Positions 1-8,646 of a stretch of DNA of 64,000 nucleotides are shown in pieces. Made by a program: the position numbers and the translations under genes. The DNA lies in assembly GCF_011516825.1 (NCBI RefSeq), contig NZ_WOTA01000001.1:124001-188000 (forward strand), given 5' to 3'. The stretch is from Acetobacter oeni. Lineage in GTDB: Bacteria > Pseudomonadota > Alphaproteobacteria > Acetobacterales > Acetobacteraceae. The notes below the pieces were generated by a model. That model saw nothing but the letters and a program-made list of their open reading frames with translations, searched no databases and was not told where the DNA came from. How positions within the stretch are numbered: position 1 is the first letter of the stretch; every line of letters starts with the position of its first letter.

Positions 1-1
1 T

Positions 2-937
2 CACTTCTTTCCGCCGAACGCGGACGGTACCGATCCGCGTCATTGCACGGCCTGCGGCACCGGGCGTCTCGGCCTCAAGCTGGGTCGTTACGGCGCTTTC
101 ATAGGCTGCTCAAACTATCCCGAGTGTCAGTACACCCGTCGGCTTGCGATCGACAGCGGCGAAGGTGACGGCGGCGAGGGCCTGAAGGATGGCATGCGCG
201 TTCTGGGTCAGCACCCGGAAACCGGAGAAGACATCACCCTTCGGCGCGGCCCCTGGGGCCTCTACGTGCAGCAGGGTGAGCCCGATCCTGAAGACAAGAA
301 GGCAAAACCGAAGCGGGCCTCCCTGCCGCGTGGCCTGGACGGGGCAACCATCACACTCGACCAGGCCGTCGGGCTCCTCAGCCTGCCACGTATTATCGGT
401 ATCCATCCGGAATTCGGGGAGCCGATAGAAGCAGGCCTCGGACGTTTCGGCCCTTACGTGAAGATGGGCGGCATCTACGGTTCTCTCGACAAAGACGACG
501 ATGTTCTCAGCGTTGGCCTGAACCGCGCCGTGGATGCGCTCGCCAAAAAAATGGCTTCGATCCGCACGCTTGGAGTCCATCCGAAGGACGGTGAGCCGGT
601 TCTTGTGCGTAAAGGCCGCTTCGGCCCGTATGTTCAGCATGGACAGGTGGTCGCCAATCTCCCGCGCGGCGAGAGCATGGACGACACAACACTCGACGGT
701 GCTCTCACCCTTCTGGCTGAAAAGGGAAAACCGCTGAAAGCAAAAAGCGGAAAGACCGCCGCGAAGAAGACGGCGAAACCGAAAGCGAAAGCGAAAGCTG
801 CGGCAACAAAGAAGGCCGACGGCGAGACAGCCAAAGCGAAGCCCGTAAAAAAGAAAACCACGCCCGCCGCCAAAAAAACGGCAAAGCCGAAAACGCCGCG
901 TCGTTCGACGGCTAAAGCCTCAGCGGACGCCGACTGA
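2..937 (+). CDS. topA: DNA topoisomerase I, C-terminal part (5' end outside window)
   Basis: This is the 3' end of a type IA topoisomerase, which relaxes negative supercoils. The frame is open from the first bases. It begins near a four-cysteine zinc ribbon (CTAC, then two Cys in GCSNYPEC). Three topoisomerase C-terminal repeats follow, each with an HP..GE core and a G(R/P)(F/W)G.YV signature, around window positions 200-290, 400-480 and 560-650. The last 65 or so residues are a Lys/Ala-rich tail (KKTAKPKAKAK type), which is common in alphaproteobacterial TopA and likely binds DNA non-specifically. The catalytic toprim and active-site tyrosine domains lie upstream of the window. The rnr gene follows 32 bp downstream on the same strand. 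Confidence 0.95.
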   Translation, partial: HFFPPNADGTDPRHCTACGTGRLGLKLGRYGAFIGCSNYPECQYTRRLAIDSGEGDGGEGLKDGMRVLGQHPETGEDITLRRGPWGLYVQQGEPDPEDKKAKPKRASLPRGLDGATITLDQAVGLLSLPRIIGIHPEFGEPIEAGLGRFGPYVKMGGIYGSLDKDDDVLSVGLNRAVDALAKKMASIRTLGVHPKDGEPVLVRKGRFGPYVQHGQVVANLPRGESMDDTTLDGALTLLAEKGKPLKAKSGKTAAKKTAKPKAKAKAAATKKADGETAKAKPVKKKTTPAAKKTAKPKTPRRSTAKASADAD

Positions 938-969
938 GGCCAGATCCGGCAGACGCGGCGCGTCAGGTT

Positions 970-3054
970 GTGAAGAGGCACCGGTCAGCCGAAGCTGATC
1001 GGGAGGCGCTGCTCGATGTAATCCGCGCCGCTGAAGAACCCCTTTCGCCAGGCGAACTGCTTCGGGCACTGGGGCCTGCCGCGCCCCAAAAGGCGCCGCT
1101 GCGTAAACTTATTTACGCTCTGGCGCTCGACGGCGCGTTCTGCGACCCCGCGCTGGCAGGGAAAATTCGCGGCATTCCTGATCTGCCGCTCGTCTGCGTC
1201 GTGGTTGTCACGAGAAGCGGGCAGGGCGGCAATGCGATCGCCAGACCGGACGAACCTGTCACATTCATCCGTCAGAGCGGCGAAGAACACCATTCACCGG
1301 TTATATTCATGGCCCGGGAACTTCCGGGGCGGCCAGCCCTTGTTGTCGGTACCCGTGTTCTCGCACGGCTGAAGCCTCTGGGGTCCGGACGGTTCGAGGG
1401 GCGAACCCTGCGTGTGTTCAACGCGCCGGCGCTAAAGCTGACCGGCATGCTGAAATCATCCCCATCAGGCTATTTTATTGAGCCTCTTAATTTTCGCCCC
1501 GGAACGGCATGGTCTGTATCGCCGGACGATATATCCGGCGCCAGGGCGGGTGATTTCGTCGTTGCGGTGCCAGTTTCAAAAACCGCGGCATTTGTCACAC
1601 GCAGACTGGGGCGAAACGATATGCCCGATACAGTCAGTTTGCTGAGTATCACGACCCATGACCTGCCCGAAGCCTTTCCCGGGGACGTGCGGGTCGAAGC
1701 TGCCGCCTGCGAAACGATCGACGGGTCGGAGGCTGTCTCAGCCGGACGGGAAGATCTGCGTCATATCCCGTTCCTGACCGTTGACGGACCGGACGCCCGC
1801 GATTTTGACGACGCCATATGGGCAGAGCGTATCACCGGCGGTTTCCGTCTGAGAGTCGCTATCGCCGACGTGGCGCATTATGTGCGGCCCGGATCGGCTC
1901 TGGATCGCGAGGCGCGTGATCGCGGATTGTCCGTTTATTTCGCGGATCGCGTTATTCCGATGTTGCCGGAGCGGCTCTCCGATGATCTGTGCTCGCTCCG
2001 TCCGGGTGCAGATCGTCTGTGCGTTATGTTCGAAACAGTTATCGACGCAACAGGTCATCCGCAGTCATTCAGGATACGGCGCGGCGTCATGAAAAGCCGG
2101 GCGCGTCTGACCTACGCTCAGCTTCAGCAGATTCACGAAGGCCATAAAGCAGCTCCCGATGATCTGCCGCCGGATCTGATCAAAACGCTTTATGCCGCTC
2201 ACGCCGCGTTATCTGCCGCGCGTGAGAGTCGTGATATTCTTCTGGTCGAACGCAACGAATTCCGGACGACAATCGCGTCAGATGGAAAAACGCTGATATC
2301 AGGCGCAATGCCAGTGTATGAAAGTCACCGGCTGATCGAAAATTTCATGGTGCAGGCTAATTTCGCGGCCGCTCGCGAAATGAAAGCAAGAAGCCTGTCT
2401 GGTCTTTTCCGTATTCATCCTACGCCGGCCGGACCGGAACAGGTTCGTCTGGCTTTCAGAGCCGGAACGTCGGACAGGGCCGGACAAAAAAAGCCCCTGC
2501 TTCCAAACGCACTGTACAGCGCGGCGCCATCCGGACATTTCGCTCTCGATCTTGAAGTCTACGCTCATGTCACAAGCCCGATCAGGCGCTATGCAGATCT
2601 GGTCTGTCATCGTGTTCTTATGGGTGAAACCGGAATCGGATCACCTGATGAGGCTTCGCGATACGACTGTCTCGCGCGACATCTCGATGCGCGGGAGGCC
2701 CGGGCTGCCAGCGCCTCGCGCGAGGCACAGGACCGGCTGCTCGCCTGCTATCTGTCACGACAGACTCATCTGATTTTTGCAGGCCATGTCAGCGGCGAGA
2801 CCCCGTCCGGCACTCTGGTCACATTGACGGAACCCGGGCTTACCGGTCTGCTGGTGTCTGACGTGGCAGTCTGCAAAAACATGACATTCGATTCGAACCG
2901 GACGAACAAAGAATTTCACGATGGTGGCAGGATTTCTCAGGCATCGCCGGGTTTAGTCTTTCCAAAAAAAGGAACGGCTGTGTACGTGCGCCCGGTCGCG
3001 CTGGATGTCGCCACGTTCCGATGCGTTTTTGTGCTGGCAGACAGACAGCCATGA
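970..3054 (+). CDS. rnr: Ribonuclease R (3'-5' exoribonuclease, RNB family)
   Basis: Processive 3'-5' exoribonuclease that degrades structured RNA. It has 694 residues and starts at GTG. A winged-helix-like N terminus (about residues 10-40) precedes the RNB catalytic domain, whose metal-binding signature DARDFDDAIW lies near residue 275. The motif HVTSPIRRYADLVCHR is typical of the C-terminal part of RNB. An S1 domain follows from about residue 605 (GHVSGETPSGTLV). The protein is about 120 residues shorter than E. coli RNase R, mainly because it lacks the long basic tail. It lies directly after topA, and its stop overlaps the ATG of the S41 protease gene (ATGA), so the two are probably co-transcribed and translationally coupled. 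Confidence 0.95.
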   Translation: MKRHRSAEADREALLDVIRAAEEPLSPGELLRALGPAAPQKAPLRKLIYALALDGAFCDPALAGKIRGIPDLPLVCVVVVTRSGQGGNAIARPDEPVTFIRQSGEEHHSPVIFMARELPGRPALVVGTRVLARLKPLGSGRFEGRTLRVFNAPALKLTGMLKSSPSGYFIEPLNFRPGTAWSVSPDDISGARAGDFVVAVPVSKTAAFVTRRLGRNDMPDTVSLLSITTHDLPEAFPGDVRVEAAACETIDGSEAVSAGREDLRHIPFLTVDGPDARDFDDAIWAERITGGFRLRVAIADVAHYVRPGSALDREARDRGLSVYFADRVIPMLPERLSDDLCSLRPGADRLCVMFETVIDATGHPQSFRIRRGVMKSRARLTYAQLQQIHEGHKAAPDDLPPDLIKTLYAAHAALSAARESRDILLVERNEFRTTIASDGKTLISGAMPVYESHRLIENFMVQANFAAAREMKARSLSGLFRIHPTPAGPEQVRLAFRAGTSDRAGQKKPLLPNALYSAAPSGHFALDLEVYAHVTSPIRRYADLVCHRVLMGETGIGSPDEASRYDCLARHLDAREARAASASREAQDRLLACYLSRQTHLIFAGHVSGETPSGTLVTLTEPGLTGLLVSDVAVCKNMTFDSNRTNKEFHDGGRISQASPGLVFPKKGTAVYVRPVALDVATFRCVFVLADRQP

Positions 3055-4874
3055 CCAGGGCCGCTCTTCTTTTCGTCGCGGAACACACGATTCAACTCCG
3101 CGTGCGAGCCAGCCCCACCTTCAGCCGGTCTCTGCACATGGCTGCTCCGGCGGTTATTCTGATTCTCTGGCTCGCAGGGGCGGCTTACGGACAGAATGTT
3201 TCCTCCCGTGACGATGGTGGAGCCGGCGCGGATAAAGCCACAGGTCATCCCCCGGTTCCTGCTGTTCTGCTGCCTGCGTCTTCCGCCGGAACAGCAGCAC
3301 AGGACATTTCGGCGGCATCGGGAAAGGCCGGTCAGACAGAACCCCCGATCACGGGACCTCAGATTGACGCCAGCCTGCTGCGATCAGTGATCGCAACGGG
3401 CATGGAATTTCTGGGGCCGCGCACCCTGCAACCTTACACGCCCCGGCAATTCAGCCTGTGGGGGCTGGGCGGTGTCAGTTCACTCGATCCGTCATTTCGC
3501 GTGCAGGAAGGACCGTCAGGTATTCAGCTCATGATCGGACAGACAGTCCTTTTAACCCGCGCGACGCCACCGGCTGAAGACGTGCGGGGCTGGGCCGATG
3601 TCGATACAGCCTTTCTGGCCACGGCCTGGGAGCACTCGGACACTATCCGCACTGCCGGGCTCGATGGTCTGACACAGAGCTTCTTTGATGAACTGTTCAA
3701 TCATCTCGACCCGTATTCACGCTACGTCGCCCCGCTTCCCGCAGATCATGATCGTGAAGCCAGAAGCGGGACAGACGGTGATGCCGGGCTGTCTTTCGGT
3801 GAAGCCACCCGCTCCGTCAGAACGCGTTCAGGCAAAGGTCACAATAAAGAGCAGCGCATCATTGTCGTAACCGCTGTCAATACAAACGGACCGGCCTGGC
3901 CCGCGGGCATTGATGTCGGAGAAGAAATCATTGCCGTGAATGGCCACTCCGTAGCCGGCTGTTCCGCCGCCGACGTCGCCGGGCTGGTAAAAGGTGAGCC
4001 CGGGTCCACCGTGTCACTGAAGCTGGCTTCCTCCCCCGGTGGCCATGTGCAAACCGTCTCTCTTCAGCGTGAACAGGTTCCGCCGGAAACCGTATTCGCG
4101 TTTACGAGCGGCCCCCTGGTTGTTCTCAGGGTCACCTCTTTCTCCACAGAGACCGCTGAGGAGATGAGCCAGTATCTCGATCAGGCCGTTCAGGATCACC
4201 GCCTCAAAGGATTGATTCTCGATCTTCGCGGTAACCGGGGCGGGGTTCTGCAACAGGCTGTCACAGCCGCCGCTCTCCTTATGGATCGCGGTGTCGCCGT
4301 GGTGACACGGGGGCGTGATACTCAGGCCAACCATGTCTGGGCCGTGCAGGGCGGCGATATGACCAGTGGGCTGCCCGTCGCCATTCTCGTTGACGGCAGA
4401 ACCGCGAGCGCGGCCGAAATTCTGGCCGCCGCTCTTGCTGATCATCATCGTGCCGTCATCATCGGCAGTGCGACACTCGGCAAAGGGCTGGTGCAGACGG
4501 TCGCTCAGCTTCCTGACAGGGGCGAACTCTTCGTGACGTGGAGCCGGGTCATCGCACCGGGCGGCTGGCCCCTACAGGGGCTGGGGGTCATGCCCCAGCT
4601 CTGTACAAGCAGGGGCGCTGCCGATGCACAGCGGCAGCTGGAGGCCCTGAATGCCGGGCATGCGGCCGATTCCGGCCCCGTCAGTCAGTCACGCCAGTTG
4701 CGCTATCCGGTGCCGGTGTCGCGCATCCTGGAAATCCGCAAATCATGCCCCGCCGCGCTGGGCGGTGATATGGATCTTGAACTTGCCCGCGCCGTTCTTG
4801 AAAATCCGACAGCTTACCAGGCCGCTCTGGCCATGGTACCAGAAGATGACAGTGTGGAGCTTGGAGCAGAATGA
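3051..4874 (+). CDS. S41 family C-terminal processing peptidase with PDZ domain
   Basis: Periplasmic serine protease of the CtpA/Prc family. The ATG at 3051 is preferred over an in-frame ATG at 3021 because it overlaps the rnr stop as ATGA. That gives 607 residues, with an N-terminal hydrophobic export segment (VILILWLAGAAYG). A PDZ domain spans about residues 270-340. The catalytic serine is S453 in DGRTASAAEIL and the general-base lysine is K478 in LGKGLVQT. Their spacing of 25 matches the Ser-Lys dyad of Prc/CtpA. The conserved LDLRGNRGG strand is present near residue 390. Likely roles are trimming the C termini of envelope proteins or controlling peptidoglycan hydrolases; the substrate cannot be inferred. 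Confidence 0.9.
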   Translation: MTRAALLFVAEHTIQLRVRASPTFSRSLHMAAPAVILILWLAGAAYGQNVSSRDDGGAGADKATGHPPVPAVLLPASSAGTAAQDISAASGKAGQTEPPITGPQIDASLLRSVIATGMEFLGPRTLQPYTPRQFSLWGLGGVSSLDPSFRVQEGPSGIQLMIGQTVLLTRATPPAEDVRGWADVDTAFLATAWEHSDTIRTAGLDGLTQSFFDELFNHLDPYSRYVAPLPADHDREARSGTDGDAGLSFGEATRSVRTRSGKGHNKEQRIIVVTAVNTNGPAWPAGIDVGEEIIAVNGHSVAGCSAADVAGLVKGEPGSTVSLKLASSPGGHVQTVSLQREQVPPETVFAFTSGPLVVLRVTSFSTETAEEMSQYLDQAVQDHRLKGLILDLRGNRGGVLQQAVTAAALLMDRGVAVVTRGRDTQANHVWAVQGGDMTSGLPVAILVDGRTASAAEILAAALADHHRAVIIGSATLGKGLVQTVAQLPDRGELFVTWSRVIAPGGWPLQGLGVMPQLCTSRGAADAQRQLEALNAGHAADSGPVSQSRQLRYPVPVSRILEIRKSCPAALGGDMDLELARAVLENPTAYQAALAMVPEDDSVELGAE

Positions 4875-4877
4875 CCC

Positions 4878-5216
4878 GTGAGTGAACCGCGTCTCAAGAC
4901 CGCTCTGTGGGTGAGCGCCGTGCTGCGCCATTCGAATCAGGCCGGATATCCGGCAATGAGATTGCGCCGTGGTGACGAAGACGCAGGAGGCATCCTTGCT
5001 ATCCTTCTTGAACCGTCAGGAAAAGCCGTCGTGCTGGCTCAGACGCGGGCTCCGGACGGTTCACCGGCATGGATACGTGGCAGCGGCGCGGAACCTGTCA
5101 GCGAAGCCGATGCCGACAGCTACATTCAGCGACAGGTCGGGCGTGACCCGGATCTGTGGGTGCTGGAATTTCGCGTGCCCGATTTCACGCCGCCTTTCGA
5201 AGCCCGTCTGTTGTGA
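4878..5216 (+). CDS. DUF1491 family protein
   Basis: A 112-residue cytosolic protein starting at GTG with an upstream GGAGCAG. It matches the alphaproteobacterial DUF1491 family: an N terminus of the form RLKTALWVSA(V)LRR, a central G.I.....P.G.A.V..Q and a C-terminal DPDLWV(L/I)E. No catalytic motif is visible and the biochemical function is unknown. It lies 3 bp after the S41 protease and is probably the last gene of the rnr-protease transcript. A stem-loop lies about 90 bp downstream. Confidence 0.85.
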   Translation: MSEPRLKTALWVSAVLRHSNQAGYPAMRLRRGDEDAGGILAILLEPSGKAVVLAQTRAPDGSPAWIRGSGAEPVSEADADSYIQRQVGRDPDLWVLEFRVPDFTPPFEARLL

Positions 5217-5306
5217 ACAGTGCGGAGAGCATGTCACAAAAAATCGCGATGCGTTGTAAACACGCCACAGTTTCCCGTCCGGCATCTCTCCTGAAGGAAC
5301 TCCCTG

Positions 5307-5339
5307 GGCCAGAGACGCTTTTACAGGCAGTCTCTGGCC
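5307..5339 (+). terminator. Stem-loop downstream of the DUF1491 gene
   Basis: A perfect 10-bp inverted repeat, GGCCAGAGAC ... GTCTCTGGCC, with a 13-nt loop. No U-run follows, so it is either a Rho-assisted terminator or a processing/stability hairpin. Confidence 0.4.
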
Positions 5340-5417
5340 GGGCAGGGATGTTTCCAGTGTCCGGACCGGCTCGCAACAACAAGGAGAAAATGGCTTGCTG
5401 AGCAGGAGCGGAGAGGG

Positions 5418-5558
5418 ATGACAGAACCCCGGATCAGTTGTTCCGAGTTGCGCAAAGCCCCGCTTTCGGCAAAACAGTCCCAGATGGTATGGTGTGAGGT
5501 CGCATTGCAGGATGTTGGCGCAGGGGCGTACGACAATCCGGGCATGAGGAGAACATAA
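5418..5558 (+). CDS. Possible 46-residue leader ORF coupled to the OmpA-like gene
   Basis: The 341-bp gap before the OmpA-like gene contains this short ORF. An AGGAG Shine-Dalgarno sequence at 5404-5408 sits 9 nt before its ATG. The TAA stop overlaps the next ATG (TAATG), an arrangement typical of translational coupling. The peptide (MTEPRISCSELRK...) has no recognisable domain, signal or membrane segment. It could be a small protein or a regulatory leader, or a chance ORF in an untranslated region. Conservation of the frame in relatives would decide. Confidence 0.3.
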   Translation: MTEPRISCSELRKAPLSAKQSQMVWCEVALQDVGAGAYDNPGMRRT

Positions 5559-6700
5559 TGAAGCTGCGTTACAGGTTTCTTACAGGGTCCGCCCTGTCAG
5601 CGCCGCTTATCGCATGTGTTCTGTCCGGCCCGGTTCTCGCTCAGCCTGTTCAGGGGATCTATGTGGCGGGGGAGGGTGGCGCTACCTTCAACCAGGATCA
5701 GCGCGTCCGTTCCAGCTCAATGTTCCCGGACGGACGGGACAGATGGCGTACCGGCGTGACCGGAATCGGCTCGATCGGATACGGACTCGGAAATGGCTTC
5801 CGCGTCGAGGTCGAAGGCGATTACCGCAATATGGATTACGAGCGGTTCGTCACGAATTCAGTTCAGACACGCGCCGATGGCCGTCGCCAGACCTATGGTG
5901 TCATGGCGAACGCCCTGTTCGATCTCGATATCGGCAAGAGCTGGCTGTTCCCCTATTTCGGAGCCGGCGTCGGTTATGGCTGGACGGCCATGAACACGTC
6001 GGTTACGGCGGCGGGTAATACGCTCTCCCAGCATGTGGGCGGCACGTTCGGTAACTTCGCGTATCAGGGTATTTTCGGTCTGTCGTTCCCTGTCCCATGG
6101 GTCGTGGGACTCTCCGCAACCGCCGAATACCGGTTCTGGACAATGCTGGGGCCACAGTCTCACGGCTCTACTGCGTGGGGCACGATCGGTGGACGAGACG
6201 TCGCCAAACAATACAGTTTTTCATCGGGTAACCGGGATACTGTCACCGATTTCAATCACTCGCTGATGCTCGGCCTGCGTTACGAATTTAATCCTGCCCC
6301 GCCCCCGCCGCCGCCTGCTCCGCCTGAAGTCTCCGCCCCGTCACCGGCGGCAGCCCGGACTTATCTTGTGTTTTTTGACTGGGATAAAGCCGCTCTTTCT
6401 GAACGGGCCCGCTCAATCGTGGCAGTCGCCGCTCAGGCCTCGGCCCACACGGCTCTGACACGGATCGAAGTCTCCGGCTATACCGACAATTCGGCAGCCC
6501 GCCCCGGACAGACAGGAGAGCGTTATAACATGGGGCTTTCTCTCCGGCGCGCAGATGCGGTGAAGGCTGAACTCGTCCGTGACGGCGTTGCGGGGACGAT
6601 CATTGGCGTGAATGGCTATGGTCAGGCGCACCAGCTCGTGGTGACCGGCCCGGATACACGCGAGCCTCAGAACAGACGGGTGGAAATCGTTTTCCGTTAG
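5558..6700 (+). CDS. OmpA-family outer membrane protein (beta-barrel plus peptidoglycan-binding domain)
   Basis: A 380-residue outer membrane protein. It has an N-terminal Sec signal peptide (cleavage likely after VLAQ near residue 28). An eight-stranded-porin-like barrel with alternating aromatic strands spans residues 30-245. A proline hinge (PPPPPPAPPE) lies near residue 250. The OmpA C-terminal domain covers about residues 267-380 and carries YLVFFDWD, VSGYTDN and the RR.EIVFR ending. That domain binds meso-diaminopimelate in peptidoglycan, so the protein likely tethers the outer membrane to the wall. The SD sequence is AGGAG. A strong intrinsic terminator follows at 6762-6811. Confidence 0.9.
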   Translation: MKLRYRFLTGSALSAPLIACVLSGPVLAQPVQGIYVAGEGGATFNQDQRVRSSSMFPDGRDRWRTGVTGIGSIGYGLGNGFRVEVEGDYRNMDYERFVTNSVQTRADGRRQTYGVMANALFDLDIGKSWLFPYFGAGVGYGWTAMNTSVTAAGNTLSQHVGGTFGNFAYQGIFGLSFPVPWVVGLSATAEYRFWTMLGPQSHGSTAWGTIGGRDVAKQYSFSSGNRDTVTDFNHSLMLGLRYEFNPAPPPPPPAPPEVSAPSPAAARTYLVFFDWDKAALSERARSIVAVAAQASAHTALTRIEVSGYTDNSAARPGQTGERYNMGLSLRRADAVKAELVRDGVAGTIIGVNGYGQAHQLVVTGPDTREPQNRRVEIVFR

Positions 6701-6761
6701 CAACACGTTCCGCGGTCGGATTCCACCGGAACAGCGGTATTTCTCTTCACGGTATTCAGAT

Positions 6762-6811
6762 AAAGAGCCGCTCCCCCATCATTTATGATCAGGGAGCGGC
6801 TCTTTTTTTTT
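6762..6811. terminator. Bidirectional intrinsic terminator between the OmpA-like gene and cysK
   Basis: A perfect 14-bp stem, AAAGAGCCGCTCCC / GGGAGCGGCTCTTT, with a 16-nt loop. A T-run follows on the + strand. The A-rich left edge gives only a short U-tract on the - strand. It lies between two convergent genes. Confidence 0.9.
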
Positions 6812-6835
6812 AGTCTGAAAACGCTTCGGAAACCG

Positions 6836-7825
6836 TCAAAGACCGTTGAACAGGGATGTCGACAGATAGCGCTCCGCAAAAGACGGTGCGATTGCGACGA
6901 TGGTTTTCCCTTTATTTTCAGGAAGTCTGGCCAGAGTAATGGCCGCATGCAGAGCTGCACCCGATGAAATACCAATCGGAATACCATCAATCCGCGCGCA
7001 GCGTCGGGATGCAGCGATCGCCTCCCTTTCAGAAACCGTCAGCACACCATCCAGAGCCGATACATCCAGTGTCTGAGGACAGAAGCCGGGACCGATCCCC
7101 TGAATGCCGTGCGGTCCCGGTTCATCTCCGTTCAGAACAGCACTTTCAACGGGCTCGACACCCCAGACTTCAAGACCTTTCTTCCGGGGCCTCAGCGCGT
7201 GCGCGATGCCGGACGCGGTCCCTCCTGTCCCGACGCCGGCAACAACGATATCAACACCGCCAGCGGTATCCTGCCAGATTTCTTCAGCCGTGGTTTTCTG
7301 ATGAACAAGAGGATTGGCAGGATTATCGAACTGACCCGGCATCCATGCCTCAGGCGTGGTTTTGAGAATTTCTCTGGCACGCGTAATCGCGCCCGCCATT
7401 CCGAGCCGCGCCGGTGTCAGCTCGACCTGCGCATCCATAAGTCTGAGCATTTTCCGGCGTTCGACCGACGCACCTTCGGGCATGGTGACAATCAGCCGGT
7501 ATCCCCGGGATGCCGCCACAAAGGCCAGTGAAATGCCGGTATTGCCGGATGTAGGCTCAACCAGAACACTGCGCCCCGGCGTAATAAGGCCTTCCTCTTC
7601 CGCAGCGATCACCATCGCCGCTCCAATCCTGTCCTTTACGGAACCGAGCGGATTGAAAAACTCAAGTTTGAGAAGAATCTGCGCCGGAAGGCGATCCTCT
7701 GCGGTCAGCCGGGGCAGCCCCACCAGCGGCGTGCCCCCGACAGCATCAACGATCGAGCTGAAAACCCGGCCCCGGGGCGGAGCGAAACCGAATTCCCCGC
7801 CCGGACAGTCAGTCTTTGAGGTCAT
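6836..7825 (-). CDS. cysK: Cysteine synthase A (O-acetylserine sulfhydrylase)
   Basis: PLP enzyme that makes L-cysteine from O-acetylserine and sulfide. It has 329 residues and starts at ATG behind an AGGAG site. K64 in NPLGSVKDRIG is the Schiff-base lysine. PTSGNTGISLA binds the substrate carboxylate, GVGTGGTASG binds the cofactor phosphate, and GISSGAA is the C-terminal PLP-ring motif. The N-terminal 20 or so residues are an extension relative to E. coli CysK. The gene is divergent from an Rrf2-family regulator across 236 bp, which suggests control by cysteine or sulfur status. Confidence 0.95.
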   Translation of the reverse strand: MTSKTDCPGGEFGFAPPRGRVFSSIVDAVGGTPLVGLPRLTAEDRLPAQILLKLEFFNPLGSVKDRIGAAMVIAAEEEGLITPGRSVLVEPTSGNTGISLAFVAASRGYRLIVTMPEGASVERRKMLRLMDAQVELTPARLGMAGAITRAREILKTTPEAWMPGQFDNPANPLVHQKTTAEEIWQDTAGGVDIVVAGVGTGGTASGIAHALRPRKKGLEVWGVEPVESAVLNGDEPGPHGIQGIGPGFCPQTLDVSALDGVLTVSEREAIAASRRCARIDGIPIGISSGAALHAAITLARLPENKGKTIVAIAPSFAERYLSTSLFNGL

Positions 7826-8014
7826 CCGGCTTTCTCCTGTTCATACAATATCCTGTCGCAATCGTGATCCGCTCTGGCAGATATGGTCCGCATAATGCCC
7901 GACAGACATGGTTACGATAAGTCTTCATGTGACCTTAGCACGCAGTTTTGCCGTAGATAATGCTGCCGGCGACGTTATTTACGTTCTTTCAAAAGCATAT
8001 GTGACTAATTCTCC

Positions 8015-8031
8015 TCCCTGAGGTATAGGGA
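8015..8031. promoter_or_regulatory. Candidate operator in the cysK/Rrf2 divergent region
   Basis: An imperfect palindrome, TCCCTgaggtatAGGGA, 31 bp before the Rrf2 start codon. The short arms and position fit an autoregulatory Rrf2 site. This is inferred from position and symmetry only. Confidence 0.3.
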
Positions 8032-8061
8032 AGGGACACCAACGGCATATGGGGAACGATT

Positions 8062-8511
8062 ATGCTGCTGCGCCGGGATCGCGCGCTTGTCGCCGTGCTT
8101 ATTATGCTGGATGTCGCGTTCCATGCCGGAAGAACCGGAACGGTCAGCGCAGCGGATATCGCCGGCCGCGCCGGGCTTGCCCGGCGCGGGATCGAACCGT
8201 TGCTGCAAACTCTGTCACGGTCTTCTCTGCTTGAAAGCGTGCGCGGCCCGAGAGGCGGATATCATCTCGGGCGCCCCCGTCGCGATATCAGTGTGGCAGA
8301 AATCGTCTCAACAGTCGTAAATATCGATTCCGACGGCGATGATGGCCCCACGGGCGATCTGTTCAGTAAAGTTATCGATCCGTTCTGGTGTGAACAGGAA
8401 AAAGAACTGGTCGCCCGGCTACGTGACCTGACCCTCGATGACCTGGTCCGTCGCGCCGAGGCCGCCGGTTTGCGGAAACCGCTCACAGAGCCGATTTCCT
8501 TTTCGATCTGA
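8062..8511 (+). CDS. Rrf2 family transcriptional regulator
   Basis: A 149-residue winged-helix regulator. The N terminus carries the Rrf2 DNA-binding fold (ADIAGRAGLARRGIEPLLQTLSRSSLLES, then VRGPRGGYHLGR), which matches the family signature LxxxGLVxSxRGxxGGY.L. It has only one cysteine (in DPFWCEQE), so it cannot hold an Fe-S cluster like IscR or NsrR. It is better compared with the CymR type, which senses sulfur status through CysK. Divergent placement next to cysK supports a link with cysteine metabolism, but the effector is not known from sequence. Confidence 0.85.
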   Translation: MLLRRDRALVAVLIMLDVAFHAGRTGTVSAADIAGRAGLARRGIEPLLQTLSRSSLLESVRGPRGGYHLGRPRRDISVAEIVSTVVNIDSDGDDGPTGDLFSKVIDPFWCEQEKELVARLRDLTLDDLVRRAEAAGLRKPLTEPISFSI

Positions 8512-8646
8512 CAGACTCATCACCTGCTGCCGGTTACAGCGCCGGTCAGCGGGATGGAATTCAGATCAGTCACTTCGTCACACAGCAAACAATATTTTCC
8601 GGACAGTTGCCATGAACTGCCCGGTATGCCGATGCGTGGAATAAGA

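Noticed and set aside
5391-5402. Three-codon ORF (Met-Ala-Cys-stop) with a perfect SD upstream of the OmpA-like gene
   Set aside because: Too short to judge. The SD-like string may be chance in a purine-rich leader.
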